Shown here piece after piece: positions 43,497-52,250 of a DNA stretch of 64,000 nucleotides. The position numbers and the translations under genes are program-made. The notes beneath the pieces are model-generated. The model had not been told where the DNA came from, searched no databases, and worked only from the letters and a program-made list of their open reading frames with translations. How positions within the stretch are numbered: the first letter of the stretch is position 1; every line of letters starts with the position of its first letter. Origin of the DNA: an uncultured Actinomycetes bacterium. GTDB lineage: Bacteria; Actinomycetota; Acidimicrobiia; Acidimicrobiales; RAAP-2. The DNA lies in assembly GCA_903825895.1 (NCBI GenBank), contig CAIKCI010000031.1:62001-126000 (forward strand), in the 5' to 3' direction.

Positions 43497-44861
43497 TTAT
43501 TCCTCGGTGGAAATAAAGACGTTTTTTACATCGCTGAAGGCGTCTAAGGCATCGGGTCCGAGTTCTCGGCCAATTCCCGACTGCTTGAACCCACCAAATG
43601 GTGTCCAGTAGCGAACAGAAGAATGGGAGTTCACCGAAAGGTTGCCCGAATCAATCGCTCGAGAGACCCTCAACGCTCGTCCAAGGTCGCGCGTCCAAAT
43701 CGAACCGGAAAGTCCATAAGGCGTGTCGTTCGCAATAGCAATAGCGTCGGCCTCATCTTCGAATGGCAACACGACCACAACCGGGCCAAAGATTTCGTCA
43801 GTGACGGCACGGTCCTTGCGCCCAACAGGAGCGAGCACGGTCGGAGGAAACCAGAACCCGGGGCCTTCGGGACACGTTCCTTGAAAGGCAATAGGTGCTC
43901 CGTCGGGAACGAACGACCTCACGACCTCGTGCTGGGCCGCAGAAACCAATGGCCCCATCTCTGTCGATTCATCGCGAGGATCGCCACAAACAAATCCCTT
44001 GACTGCAGGCTCTAAGAGTTCGAGAAAGCGGTCGTAGGAATCTCGCTGCACCAAAATCCGCGAGCGCGCACAGCAATCCTGGCCAGCATTGTCGAAGACC
44101 CCGCCAGGAGCGCGGGCAGCAGCGAGTTCCAGGTCGGCATCAGAAAAGATCACATTGGCACTTTTCCCACCGAGCTCCAAGGTGACTCGCTTAATCTGAT
44201 CAGCGCAGCCCGCCATGATTTTCGACCCCACTTCTGTCGAACCGGTAAAGCAAACCTTGGCTACTTTTTCATGGGTGACAAACCGCCACCCAACAACCGA
44301 GCCCTTTCCAGTCAGCACCTGGAACACCCCTTCCGGGATTCCAGCTTCGAGCGCCAATTCACCGAGACGCATTGCCGTCAAGGGGGTAATCTCAGCGGGC
44401 TTCAGCACGACCGTGTTTCCCGCCGCCAAGGCTGGAACGAATCCCCATCCGGCGATCGGCATCGGGAAGTTCCAGGGCACAATGATCCCGACCACGCCGA
44501 GGGGCTCATGGAACGTCACGTTGATTCCGCCAGCGACGGGGATCTGCTTGCCCATGTGACGCTCGGGAGCACCTGCGTAATACGCCAGAACATCGCGAAC
44601 ATTTCCTGCTTCCCAACGGGCGTTGCCAATGGTGTGGCCGGCGTTCTCGACTTCGATCATCGCCAACTCTTCGAGGTGACTGTCCACAACTTCGGAAAAT
44701 CGTCGCAGGAGGCGAGCACGGTCACCAGGTGACACCTGGCGCCACGACTCAAAGGCCACTGCGGCTCGCTCAATGGCGGCGTCAGTCTCTTCGAGTGAGA
44801 GGGAGGGAACCGAGGCGAAAACCTCTTCGGTGGCAGGATTGAGGAGTGAAAAAGTAGACAT
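43497..44861 (-). CDS. NAD(P)-dependent aldehyde dehydrogenase
   Basis: A 454-residue ALDH-superfamily enzyme oxidising an aldehyde to its acid. The catalytic Cys is in GVFDNAGQDCCARSRILVQ, the general base Glu in VTLELGGKSANVIF, and cofactor residues in IIVPWNFPMPIAGW and FTGSTEVGSKIM. The pattern resembles betaine-aldehyde and aminobutyraldehyde dehydrogenases, but exact specificity is open. It is divergent from an acyl-CoA synthetase with an 87-base spacer holding both promoters, so the two may be co-regulated. Confidence 0.92.
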   Translation of the reverse strand: MSTFSLLNPATEEVFASVPSLSLEETDAAIERAAVAFESWRQVSPGDRARLLRRFSEVVDSHLEELAMIEVENAGHTIGNARWEAGNVRDVLAYYAGAPERHMGKQIPVAGGINVTFHEPLGVVGIIVPWNFPMPIAGWGFVPALAAGNTVVLKPAEITPLTAMRLGELALEAGIPEGVFQVLTGKGSVVGWRFVTHEKVAKVCFTGSTEVGSKIMAGCADQIKRVTLELGGKSANVIFSDADLELAAARAPGGVFDNAGQDCCARSRILVQRDSYDRFLELLEPAVKGFVCGDPRDESTEMGPLVSAAQHEVVRSFVPDGAPIAFQGTCPEGPGFWFPPTVLAPVGRKDRAVTDEIFGPVVVVLPFEDEADAIAIANDTPYGLSGSIWTRDLGRALRVSRAIDSGNLSVNSHSSVRYWTPFGGFKQSGIGRELGPDALDAFSDVKNVFISTEE

Positions 44862-44948
44862 GTCCTCAGCATACGGCGAGATGCGCCACTTCAGAATCTA
44901 CGCAGCCTCAATGTGTGGGACCAAGGTCAAAAGCGCTAACCTCGTCGG

Positions 44949-46616
44949 GTGAGCGATCCTCAAACTATTGAAGAGTTCAACCTCGGCCGAGTGTTCGAGA
45001 CCGTCGCCGAGCAAGTACCTGAGCGAGAATTCATTGTCGCCGGAGCAAAACGCTTTACCTACAGTGAGAGTCTTGACCGCGTGCGCCGCTTGGCTAGCGT
45101 TTTCGCCAGCCATGGACTCGGCGTCCATCAAGAGCGCGACCAACTTGACGGACATCAATCAGGGCAGGACCACATTGCCTTAGCGCTCTACAACGGCTCT
45201 GAGTACCTCGAAGGAATGATCGCTTCGTATCTCGCTCGCTGCGCTCCGTTCAACGTGAATTATCGCTACGTCGGTGAGGAGTTGAAGTATCTCTTCGAAG
45301 ACTCTGGCGTCAAAGCCATCGTGTATCACGCCTCCCTCGCTCCAGTGATTGCCCAAGTGCTCGCCACCATGGAGCACCCTCCTACCTTGCTGCTGCAAGT
45401 CCCCGACGACTCGGGCGAAGCCTTGCTCGACGGCGCCTTGGACTACGAAACAGCACTCGCTGGTGCTGATCCCGCCGGACCGGGTCGGGTCGGAACACCA
45501 GATGATCTCTACATCCTCTATACGGGAGGCACCACCGGGATGCCCAAGGGTGTGTTGTGGCGTCAACACGATATTTTTATGGCCGCCATGGGTGGGAGAA
45601 AGATTGGCTCATGGGAGATTATCGAGTCCTATGACGCATTAAAGAACAACGCCATCAACGGCATGGCGCTCAAAGTCTTACTCCTGCCACCATTGATGCA
45701 TGGTGCCGCCCAATGGGCCAGCTACATGATGATCTGCGAAGGAGCGACGCTGATTACCGTAAGTAATCCTCGCTCGCTGGATCCCGTCGACGTCTGGAAG
45801 ACCGTCGAGCGAGAAAAGGTCAATACCTTCACCATCGTCGGCGATGCCACCATGCGACCCTTGCTCGACGAGTTGGACAAAACCTCTTACGACACCTCAA
45901 GCCTCTACGCGATTGGCAACGGTGGCGCTGCGCTCACCGCAACGGTGCGCTCGATGATCCACGAGCGGCTTCCGAACGTGTTGATCTCTGACTCCGTCGG
46001 TTCTTCGGAGGCTGGCGCCCAAATGTCGACCAACTCGGCAAGCGATGAAGCGGTGGGTTCATTTAAACCAGGGCCAGGAACGGTCGTCGTCTCTGAAGAG
46101 TTCACAGCGGTGCTCGAGCCTGGCCACGACGGGAACGGCTGGTTGGCTCAAGAAGGCTGGGTGCCCTTGGGCTACCTGGGTGACGAAGCGAAGTCCAAGA
46201 AAACCTTCCCCGTGATCGGCGATAAGCGCTACAGCATCCCAGGTGACAGGGCGCGTGTCGGGGCCGATGGGGTGATTGAACTCCTTGGAAGAGATTCCGT
46301 CACGATTAACTCGGGAGGAGAAAAGATCTTCGCCGAAGAAGTCGAAGGGGCTCTTGTGGCGCACCCAAGTGTCATTGACGTCATTGTGACGGGTCGGCCT
46401 TCAGAGCGATGGGGTCAAGAAGTAGTCGCCGTCGTAAAGATTGCCCCCGGGGCCGAGCAGGATCGCCAAGGGATTTTGGATGCGGCCGCCCAAACGATTG
46501 CTCGCTACAAACTCCCGAAAGCTATCGTCTTCGTCGATGAGATTCGCCGTTCACCGTCAGGAAAAGCGGACTACCGCTGGGCGAAAGAAGTGGCCCAAGG
46601 CGACACTGGTTCCTAG
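44949..46616 (+). CDS. AMP-dependent acyl-CoA synthetase (FadD family)
   Basis: A 555-residue ANL ligase activating a carboxylic acid as its CoA thioester. The P-loop is ILYTGGTTGMPKGVLWR, the A5-type region is SDSVGSSEAGAQMS, and the A8 hinge VIELLGRDSVTINSGGEKIFAEEVE precedes the C-terminal catalytic Lys in RSPSGKADYRWAK. It belongs to the mycobacterial FadD type that handles fatty or steroid-derived acids. GTG at 44949 begins the standard MSDPQTIEEFNLGRVFE. Divergent from the aldehyde dehydrogenase, whose acid product could be its substrate (inference). Confidence 0.9.
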   Translation: MSDPQTIEEFNLGRVFETVAEQVPEREFIVAGAKRFTYSESLDRVRRLASVFASHGLGVHQERDQLDGHQSGQDHIALALYNGSEYLEGMIASYLARCAPFNVNYRYVGEELKYLFEDSGVKAIVYHASLAPVIAQVLATMEHPPTLLLQVPDDSGEALLDGALDYETALAGADPAGPGRVGTPDDLYILYTGGTTGMPKGVLWRQHDIFMAAMGGRKIGSWEIIESYDALKNNAINGMALKVLLLPPLMHGAAQWASYMMICEGATLITVSNPRSLDPVDVWKTVEREKVNTFTIVGDATMRPLLDELDKTSYDTSSLYAIGNGGAALTATVRSMIHERLPNVLISDSVGSSEAGAQMSTNSASDEAVGSFKPGPGTVVVSEEFTAVLEPGHDGNGWLAQEGWVPLGYLGDEAKSKKTFPVIGDKRYSIPGDRARVGADGVIELLGRDSVTINSGGEKIFAEEVEGALVAHPSVIDVIVTGRPSERWGQEVVAVVKIAPGAEQDRQGILDAAAQTIARYKLPKAIVFVDEIRRSPSGKADYRWAKEVAQGDTGS

Positions 46617-47548
46617 AGAAGACGTCGAAGAACAGGGAGCACGTCATCTCCGAGAACCCTGATCTGGTCCCGTATGTCGGCGGGAGCCATGCCGGGAAGA
46701 TGAAGACGAAGATTGAGACCCGTTGCGCCCGCCCGCTCGACGGCATCGGCGAGTTGTCGTGCAAGATCATCGGGATCATCGGAGGAGATCGTTTGATCCG
46801 CTCCAAAGGAACCTGCGGCATAACTTTCATAGACAGCCCGTTGATCACCCACAAGGTGCTCGTCGAGATTGCCGAGCCAAACCCGACGGATGAGCGTCAC
46901 CGACGCACTACCCCCGGCCGCACGATACGCATCACGTGCGTGACGGGCCTGATCGATCGAGACCATACCGTCAAGCAAGATACCTGCACCCGCTTCTGCC
47001 GCTCGACGCGCTGCGCCTGGGGATCGAGCCGCACTGAGGACGGGAAGAGGTGTCACCGCACACTGTTGCAGTGCTTTATCACCCGACAGGAGTCCGAGGT
47101 CTCTCCCCGCAAGCAAGGCCACGATCTTTGGGAGCTCGCTACGAAAGCTAGGCAGCGCGTCGGCGGGGTTCTTGTCCATAACGTCAAAGTCGAGAGGGAG
47201 CGCCCCGATCGCGACACCAAGGCCCACTCGTCCAGGGTGACGAACATTGAGCCACGCAAGCTCTTCAGCGAGTTGCGCAGTTGGGCGAAGCGGCAATAAC
47301 AACGGACACGGGGCGGCCCACCCATGAGCGCTCTCTTCCAAAATGAAGCTGGTGACTTGGAGGGGATTAGGCAAATACCCAGGAAAACCGCCGTGATGCT
47401 CGCTGGTCATAACGCCATCAAAACCAGCGGATAACCCTGCGACACCTTGGGCGCAGACTTCTCTCAGAATGTCATGAACCGCTAATTCGTTGTGAGGATA
47501 AAGCCGAAGTGAGATCGCCTGAGGAGCAAATGGCTGCACTACCCTCAT
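46613..47548 (-). CDS. LLM-class flavin-dependent oxidoreductase
   Basis: A 311-residue luciferase-like TIM-barrel protein. Visible family features are FDGVMTSEHHGGFPGYLPNPLQ near residue 43, ELAWLNVRHPGRVGLGVAIG, and RRAAEAGAGILLDGM. The SEHHG stretch is shared with alkanal and F420-dependent monooxygenases. Substrate and flavin type are unknown. The ATG at 47548 has GGGGTGAGG upstream. Its stop overlaps that of the convergent acyl-CoA synthetase gene by 4 bases. Confidence 0.82.
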   Translation of the reverse strand: MRVVQPFAPQAISLRLYPHNELAVHDILREVCAQGVAGLSAGFDGVMTSEHHGGFPGYLPNPLQVTSFILEESAHGWAAPCPLLLPLRPTAQLAEELAWLNVRHPGRVGLGVAIGALPLDFDVMDKNPADALPSFRSELPKIVALLAGRDLGLLSGDKALQQCAVTPLPVLSAARSPGAARRAAEAGAGILLDGMVSIDQARHARDAYRAAGGSASVTLIRRVWLGNLDEHLVGDQRAVYESYAAGSFGADQTISSDDPDDLARQLADAVERAGATGLNLRLHLPGMAPADIRDQIRVLGDDVLPVLRRLL

Positions 47549-47566
47549 GCCTCACCCCTTTTTTTT

Positions 47567-47612
47567 GAAAGAAAAAGCCCGAGCGAGACGGTCATCCCCT
47601 CCTCGCTCGGGC
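47567..47612 (-). terminator. Intrinsic terminator of the SGNH hydrolase gene
   Basis: Arms at 47577-47587 and 47602-47612 (GCCCGAGCGAG with its complement) form a perfect 11-bp stem with a 14-base loop. On the minus strand it is followed by TTTTTCTTTC. It starts 22 bases after the hydrolase stop codon. This is a textbook rho-independent terminator. Confidence 0.88.
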
Positions 47613-47633
47613 ATCCTTCTTGTTCTTTAGCTC

Positions 47634-48581
47634 TTAGCCATTCATCTTCATAGATTTCATCATGCTGGCGTACTGCCTCACAATGAGCCCCGCTTCAATG
47701 CTGTAGCCAGGCGTCTTTTGGTGAATGTTCCCGTATTTGCAGTACCAGGTCAAGGTGCAAATACTGCCGACTGCCACAGGAATCGTGCCGTATGTCTTGG
47801 TCTTGACCGTCTTGTCGAGAGAAACATAAGAGCCCTCGCCCTTCGTCACATCAACAAGGACACCTTGCGCATTTCCGTAGGCAACAGAGAGTGCTGGGTT
47901 GATCAAACTCTTGAACGCGGTCACCGAGAGTCCTGCCAGTGCCTTCGCCGCAACCGTCCCAGGGTTTTGTGGATACACATAGATCCCAAGCACCACGTCG
48001 GGATAGGTCAAGCCCACCAAGGGGACATTTGGCCCCGCCGCCGCTCGCAGATCTGTTGCCAGCGTCGCAACGTGCTCAGTAATACTTGCCGTCGCTGCCG
48101 CCACGCAGGGGATGGGTGTCGCTTGCTTGACACATGCCGTGACGTCGTTGCCGCCGATTGAAACCGTGATCAAGCCAATGTGGCCCTTATGTGCGGAGAT
48201 AAACGCATCGGCCGCGGCGATCTGGGTCTGCGTTGGGTACTTCTGTCCTCCCGCAGTATTCGGTAACACCGCAGGACACCCGATGGTGTCCAAAATTGAG
48301 GTCGTCGTGGCCCCTGCGCAGCCGAAGTTCACAAGAGTCATTTTCACGGCTTTCGAAACGGGCACGGTGTAGCCGTTGGAAGCGTGACCAGTTTGTGGCT
48401 TGCTGGTATTTGGCTGATAACCGACCGAGTAAGAGTCACCGAGGGACACGTAGTAGGTCTTTGATGAGCTCGCTTGAGCGCTCATTGGAGCAGCGACCCC
48501 AACCACCAGGGTCAACATCGATCCACAGAGGGCACTGACTGCAACCCAAGATCCAAATCGTTTCATGAGGCGACTTCCCAT
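47634..48581 (-). CDS. Exported SGNH/GDSL hydrolase
   Basis: A 315-residue secreted hydrolase. A signal peptide (MKRFGSWVAVSALCGSMLTLVVGVAAPMSAQA) is followed by block I VSLGDSYSVG with the nucleophile Ser, block II NFGCAGATTT, block III TVSIGGNDVTAC, and the block V His in NIHQKTPGYSIEAG. Several cysteines suggest disulfides outside the cell. Such enzymes are lipases or carbohydrate esterases; which is not clear. Start ATG at 48581 has AGAGAGAAG upstream; ATG 48566 is an alternative. It is monocistronic, given strong terminators on both sides. Confidence 0.88.
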   Translation of the reverse strand: MGSRLMKRFGSWVAVSALCGSMLTLVVGVAAPMSAQASSSKTYYVSLGDSYSVGYQPNTSKPQTGHASNGYTVPVSKAVKMTLVNFGCAGATTTSILDTIGCPAVLPNTAGGQKYPTQTQIAAADAFISAHKGHIGLITVSIGGNDVTACVKQATPIPCVAAATASITEHVATLATDLRAAAGPNVPLVGLTYPDVVLGIYVYPQNPGTVAAKALAGLSVTAFKSLINPALSVAYGNAQGVLVDVTKGEGSYVSLDKTVKTKTYGTIPVAVGSICTLTWYCKYGNIHQKTPGYSIEAGLIVRQYASMMKSMKMNG

Positions 48582-48726
48582 TGCTTCTCTCTTTCGTGGG
48601 TTTCGAGTTCGTCACGGTGACGATCAAGTGACATTACCGCGACCTCATTCTTACGCATTTTGCCGAGGGGGTGAGGCCACTGGGCTGCGTCCAAGGAATC
48701 AGGTGCTCGTCGTTCTCGGCTGCTGC

Positions 48727-48752
48727 AAAAAGGCTGCGCAGTTGGGGCGCAG
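48727..48752 (-). terminator. Intrinsic terminator of the DUF347 gene
   Basis: On the minus strand CTGCGC (48752-48747), a 7-base loop and GCGCAG (48739-48734) form a 6-bp stem; CC and five T (48731-48727) follow. It begins 6 bases after the DUF347 stop, so the position and orientation fit a rho-independent terminator. Confidence 0.75.
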
Positions 48753-48757
48753 AGAGA

Positions 48758-49558
48758 TCAGGTTGGAAGACGGTCACTCTTGGGCTTGTCAATTTTTGTA
48801 ACCGCCAAGAATGTGACCAGGGCCAGAATGGCGGCCAAGAAAATCAAACTGGTTGTCGTTGTCCCAAGGCCGATACCACTGGCATCCTTTGGCTGGGAGA
48901 GGAAGTCTCCCAGGGACGCTCCGAGGGGCCTTGTGACGATGTAGGTGATCCAAAAAGCAGCTATCCCGCCGAGAAGGTGAAGCCGGTATGCGATGCCGAC
49001 CAAGGCAACGACGCCGGCGAAGATCAGCAAACTCGTGAAGTAGCCGAGGGCAATTTTTTCGGCGAAGAGGTCCCCGGCGGCGGTTCCGAGCGCAAAGGTG
49101 AAGAGGATGGTGGTCCAATAGAACGCTTCTCTTCCGAAGTTATCCACGGTGTGAATCGACAAGGTCCCTTCTGCTCGATACCAAAAGAGAAAGGTCAGCG
49201 CCAGAGCAATCGAGAACACGATCGTCGACGTAACTAATGAAATACCCCAATTGTCGACCATATTGTCCGTCACCAAGGTGCCGGTCACGCTGATCAGGAC
49301 AACGCACAGCCAATAGACCGGCGCGAGGTAATGGTTCAGTCGGAACTGCCAGATAAGCGCTATGACAAGGAATCCGGCCATCACGCCAAGCGTTCCCTGT
49401 TCCCCTAATCCAATATTATTGGTGAGCCAATCGGCGAAGGTTTCACCAACGGTCGTTGAGAGTACCTTGATCAACCAAAAGTAGAGGGTGATCTCAGGAA
49501 CTTTGACCAGGGCCGATCGAAGCGCTGATGCCTTGACGGCGGATGCTTGCTTTGTCAT
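48758..49558 (-). CDS. DUF347/COG4705 repeat membrane protein
   Basis: A 266-residue polytopic protein. A short motif recurs four times at the ends of helices: TTVGETFADWL, GTLVTDNMVD, LGTAAGDLFAE and PLGASLGDFL. This repeat and the opening KVPEITLYFWLIKVLSTTVGETFADW are typical of the DUF347 family, found in bacteria as membrane-anchored proteins of unknown function. The internal symmetry suggests a channel or transporter with repeated acidic sites (inference). It is monocistronic, with a terminator after it and tRNA-Ala upstream. Confidence 0.8.
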   Translation of the reverse strand: MTKQASAVKASALRSALVKVPEITLYFWLIKVLSTTVGETFADWLTNNIGLGEQGTLGVMAGFLVIALIWQFRLNHYLAPVYWLCVVLISVTGTLVTDNMVDNWGISLVTSTIVFSIALALTFLFWYRAEGTLSIHTVDNFGREAFYWTTILFTFALGTAAGDLFAEKIALGYFTSLLIFAGVVALVGIAYRLHLLGGIAAFWITYIVTRPLGASLGDFLSQPKDASGIGLGTTTTSLIFLAAILALVTFLAVTKIDKPKSDRLPT

Positions 49559-49677
49559 TCTCCCAACATTACCGGTTCCATTTTCCAGTGGTCTAAGAGG
49601 AGATTAAACTTTTCTCTCGAAGTATGCCGAAGGACTATCCATTGGCCTGGCGAGCGAATGATCTTTTCTCGCAATTT

Positions 49678-49753
49678 TGGTGGAGGTGATGGGATTTGAA
49701 CCCACGGCCTCTACATTGCGAACGTAGCGCTCTGCCAGCTGAGCTACACCCCC
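49678..49753 (-). tRNA. tRNA-Ala (anticodon CGC)
   Basis: A 76-base tRNA on the minus strand with encoded CCA: acceptor GGGGGTG/CACCTCC, D-arm GCTC-GAGC, anticodon loop TTCGCAA giving CGC for GCG codons, T-arm GTGGG-TTCAAAT-CCCAT. All stems are sound apart from G-U pairs. It lies 38 bases downstream of the divisome-like gene on the same strand. Confidence 0.95.
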
Positions 49754-49790
49754 GGGGTGCTTCAATAGTAGCCCGATTTGTCAGAGGGTT

Positions 49791-50591
49791 TTAGCGGGCA
49801 ACAGCCTGTTGGGGCTGATCCCACCATTCATCATCGTCATCGTCGAAGAACTCATCAGCGGGAGCCCTGGTCGAGGCCACTGGTGCTGATCGGTGCTCGT
49901 TGGAGCGCACTTCTTCGTAGCGGTCGTCTCCATAGCGGTCGTAGCTCACCTCGGCTTCACCGTGGGCAACATGGCGCTCGTAGCCCTTCTCGCCGATCAT
50001 GCCATGCGTTGCCGCCCATGCCATGAGACCGATATAGGCGGCCGTGGCAATCATCGAAAGAACGGTGAGGTAAAAGAACATCGACATGAACATGCCCAAC
50101 AATGCCGTCACCACAACGGCGCCAACGAGGCCAAAGAGGATGTTGCGACGACGAAGCGCTGCTTCACGTCGGCTCAGCGACGCCGAGGGCATTGATGCGC
50201 CATAAGGGGCGCGCTCGATGTAGTCGTCGTACTCATCGGTGTAGTGAGTGTCTTCAGGGTACGAATAGTCGTCCTCTGCGTAGTACTCCTCGTAACGTTG
50301 CTTCATCTGTTCCGCTCCCCCCTGGCCGCTAGGCCCGAGTAAGACGAGTGTTGGTTGTTTAATTGTTGGAGGTGGCGGTGGCACCGCAAGTCCAATTGGT
50401 TTCGTTGCTCCTTCAGGGTCAGCGAGCCGATACGCCGGTTGCACGACCTTCGGTCCTGAACGCTCAAGGAGGTCCAAGGACTTGTGAAATGAGGTGATGG
50501 ATCGATCCCCAGTACTGTTGCGTACTTTTCGGTAGATACTCGGTCCAAGAACCACTCCCCACAACACGACAAGTATAAGAACGATGATCAT
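49791..50591 (-). CDS. SepX/GlpR-like divisome membrane protein
   Basis: A 266-residue protein. One N-terminal helix (residues 1-17) is followed by SIYRKVRNSTGDRSITSFHKSLDLLERSGP, a Pro-rich and acidic Tyr-rich linker, a basic RREAALRRRN stretch, two close helices at about 150-195, and a long acidic C-terminal tail ending in a run of Asp. This architecture and the SFHKSLDLLER stretch resemble the actinobacterial divisome protein SepX/GlpR, which helps organise FtsZ at division sites. The match is by pattern only. Alternative: an unrelated membrane protein of unknown function. Confidence 0.55.
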   Translation of the reverse strand: MIIVLILVVLWGVVLGPSIYRKVRNSTGDRSITSFHKSLDLLERSGPKVVQPAYRLADPEGATKPIGLAVPPPPPTIKQPTLVLLGPSGQGGAEQMKQRYEEYYAEDDYSYPEDTHYTDEYDDYIERAPYGASMPSASLSRREAALRRRNILFGLVGAVVVTALLGMFMSMFFYLTVLSMIATAAYIGLMAWAATHGMIGEKGYERHVAHGEAEVSYDRYGDDRYEEVRSNEHRSAPVASTRAPADEFFDDDDDEWWDQPQQAVAR

Positions 50592-50673
50592 CGAATCTCA
50601 GTCCTGCCTTTCCTCTTTCCCTAGGAAATACGGTACAGAACCTGTCGCGCGTGGTGGTGGATGATCCCGAAGG

Positions 50674-51459
50674 TCAAAGCCCTCGCGCGCTGAAGCGCGC
50701 TGAAGCGCTCTGGTGAACCTCGACGTCAACATCAAAGGCGTCCGAAATGCTCTTCGAGGTGATCACCGAGCCGATGGGTCCCTGGGCGACGATCTGGCCG
50801 GCTTTGAGGAGTGCGGCGTGGGTGGCTCCAACGGGAATTTCTTCGAGGTGGTGGGTCACCACGACGACGCCTGAGGGCTCAGAAGCCGTAAAAATAAGGC
50901 GTAATCGCCCTAACAACTGTTCGCGAGCCCCGAGGTCCAGCCCGGCTGCCGGCTCATCGAGACAGAGCAAATCTGGTGACGGCATGAGCGCTCGAGCTAA
51001 CAGAACCCGTGCGCGTTCACCGTCTGAGATGACGCCAAAGCGCTGGTCACTCAGCGGCCCAGCTCCCACGTCCTGTAAGAGTTTTCCAGCGCGTACGCGC
51101 TCATCGTCGTCATACTCTTTCCACCAGGGCTCCAGTGCGCCGTCGCTTCCAGTGAGCACCACATCAAAGACGCTCAGACTTCCCCGTAGTTCCTTCGCGA
51201 GTGCGGAACTCAAGAATCCAAGGCGCTGGCGCAGTTGACGGAGATCGACGTGACCATGGCGCTCACCCAACAGCGCCACGTCGCCACTCGTTGGCCAGAG
51301 CCGCCCAGCCAAGATCGAGAGCATGGTGGTCTTGCCCGATCCGTTAGGCCCGAGAAGGATCCATCGCTCTCCTTCGTTGACGACGAAGGACTCGACACTC
51401 AGCAATATTCTGCCGTTGCGCACCACCGTGACGTCGTGGAGTACTGCTGGCGTGGTCAT
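50674..51459 (-). CDS. Stand-alone ABC transporter ATPase
   Basis: A 261-residue ABC ATPase: Walker A LGPNGSGKTTMLSILAG, signature ISDGERARVLLARALM, Walker [13 protein letters not shown], switch His in VVVTHHLEEIP. The ISDGE signature and sequence type resemble ModF/iron-siderophore-type ATPases. No permease gene is adjacent, so it must pair with proteins encoded elsewhere or act outside transport. The C-terminal coding end contains tandem GCGCTTCA-type repeats. It follows cysH at 34 bases on the same strand. Confidence 0.85.
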   Translation of the reverse strand: MTTPAVLHDVTVVRNGRILLSVESFVVNEGERWILLGPNGSGKTTMLSILAGRLWPTSGDVALLGERHGHVDLRQLRQRLGFLSSALAKELRGSLSVFDVVLTGSDGALEPWWKEYDDDERVRAGKLLQDVGAGPLSDQRFGVISDGERARVLLARALMPSPDLLCLDEPAAGLDLGAREQLLGRLRLIFTASEPSGVVVVTHHLEEIPVGATHAALLKAGQIVAQGPIGSVITSKSISDAFDVDVEVHQSASARFSARGL

Positions 51460-51493
51460 GGCACTGCCAGATCAGACATCAACGAGCGACGCC

Positions 51494-52153
51494 TTACTCG
51501 TGAAGGCCGCACTCGACTTTGTCAGATCCAGCCCACCGACCTGAGCGTGGGTCCTCTCCTGGTTGCACCGGTCGAGTTGTTGACCGACACCCAATCGAGA
51601 GATAGCCCTGCGCAATCAATGGATGTACGAGCAACTCGTGGTCACGCTCATAGGCTGCAATGTCATCATCACTCCAGGTAGCCATGGGGTTGATCTTGAC
51701 GAGCCCAAATGCTTCGTCATACGAGACGATGGCTGCAGTTCCTCTTGTCGATGCATCACAACGCTTCAATGCAGTAATCCAGGCGGCTTTTCCCTTGACC
51801 GCAGCTTTGAGCGGTGCCACTTTGCGCGCGCCACAGCACCCATCGGTTCCGCACGGAAGGGCTGATGCTTCTGGGCCGGGGGTCGTCGTGATCAGTTCAA
51901 AGCCGTAACGCTCTTGCGCCGCCGCCACGAGCTCAAGCGTCTCAACGAAGTGATCTTCAGTATCGAGAAAGACAACGGGAGTCCTCGGTGCCACCTGCAT
52001 CACCAGATCGAGGAGAACAAGATCTTGGAATGAGCAGGCAAACACCATGTCGCCAGCGAACTGCTCAGTTGCCCAGGTTAAAATTTGCGTCGGCGACGCA
52101 GTCTCAAAGGTGGTCGAGAGTTCATCCAAATTATGGGTGCTCATCGATGTCAT
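51494..52153 (-). CDS. cysH: Adenylyl-sulfate/phosphoadenylyl-sulfate reductase
   Basis: A 219-residue reductase converting activated sulfate to sulfite in cysteine synthesis. The phosphosulfate-binding fold is seen in FACSFQDLVLLDLV and VVFLDTEDHFVETLEL. The CC pair of Fe-S type enzymes is present in GTDGCCGARKVAPL, and the catalytic Cys in the C-terminal ECGLHE. The usual C-terminal CxxC cluster pair reads GCRSTT, so one expected Fe-S ligand Cys is replaced by Thr. ATG at 52153 follows AAAGGAAC. No other cys genes are adjacent. Confidence 0.88.
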   Translation of the reverse strand: MTSMSTHNLDELSTTFETASPTQILTWATEQFAGDMVFACSFQDLVLLDLVMQVAPRTPVVFLDTEDHFVETLELVAAAQERYGFELITTTPGPEASALPCGTDGCCGARKVAPLKAAVKGKAAWITALKRCDASTRGTAAIVSYDEAFGLVKINPMATWSDDDIAAYERDHELLVHPLIAQGYLSIGCRSTTRPVQPGEDPRSGRWAGSDKVECGLHE

Positions 52154-52214
52154 GAAGGGTTCCTTTTTTTCTCAGGTTTCTCTCAGGATACCTCCGAAAT
52201 TCGGGGGGCGGTGT

Positions 52215-52233
52215 ACTCCTCCGGGGGAGGAGT
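52215..52233. repeat. Perfect 8-bp hairpin upstream of cysH
   Basis: ACTCCTCC-GGG-GGAGGAGT is a perfect inverted repeat lying between the end of the upstream membrane-protein gene and the cysH start. No T-run follows on the minus strand, so it is more likely an operator or RNA stem than an intrinsic terminator. A second, shorter inverted repeat (CCGAA-A-TTCGG) sits nearer to cysH. Confidence 0.4.
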
Positions 52234-52250
52234 CAGGTCCAAGAACTCCA

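Noticed and set aside
43082-43516. Plus-strand open frame of 144 codons in the gene-free region
   Set aside because: Composition is Pro/Ser/Arg-rich with a poly-Phe stretch, it overlaps the end of the aldehyde dehydrogenase gene and has no domain or ribosome-binding site.
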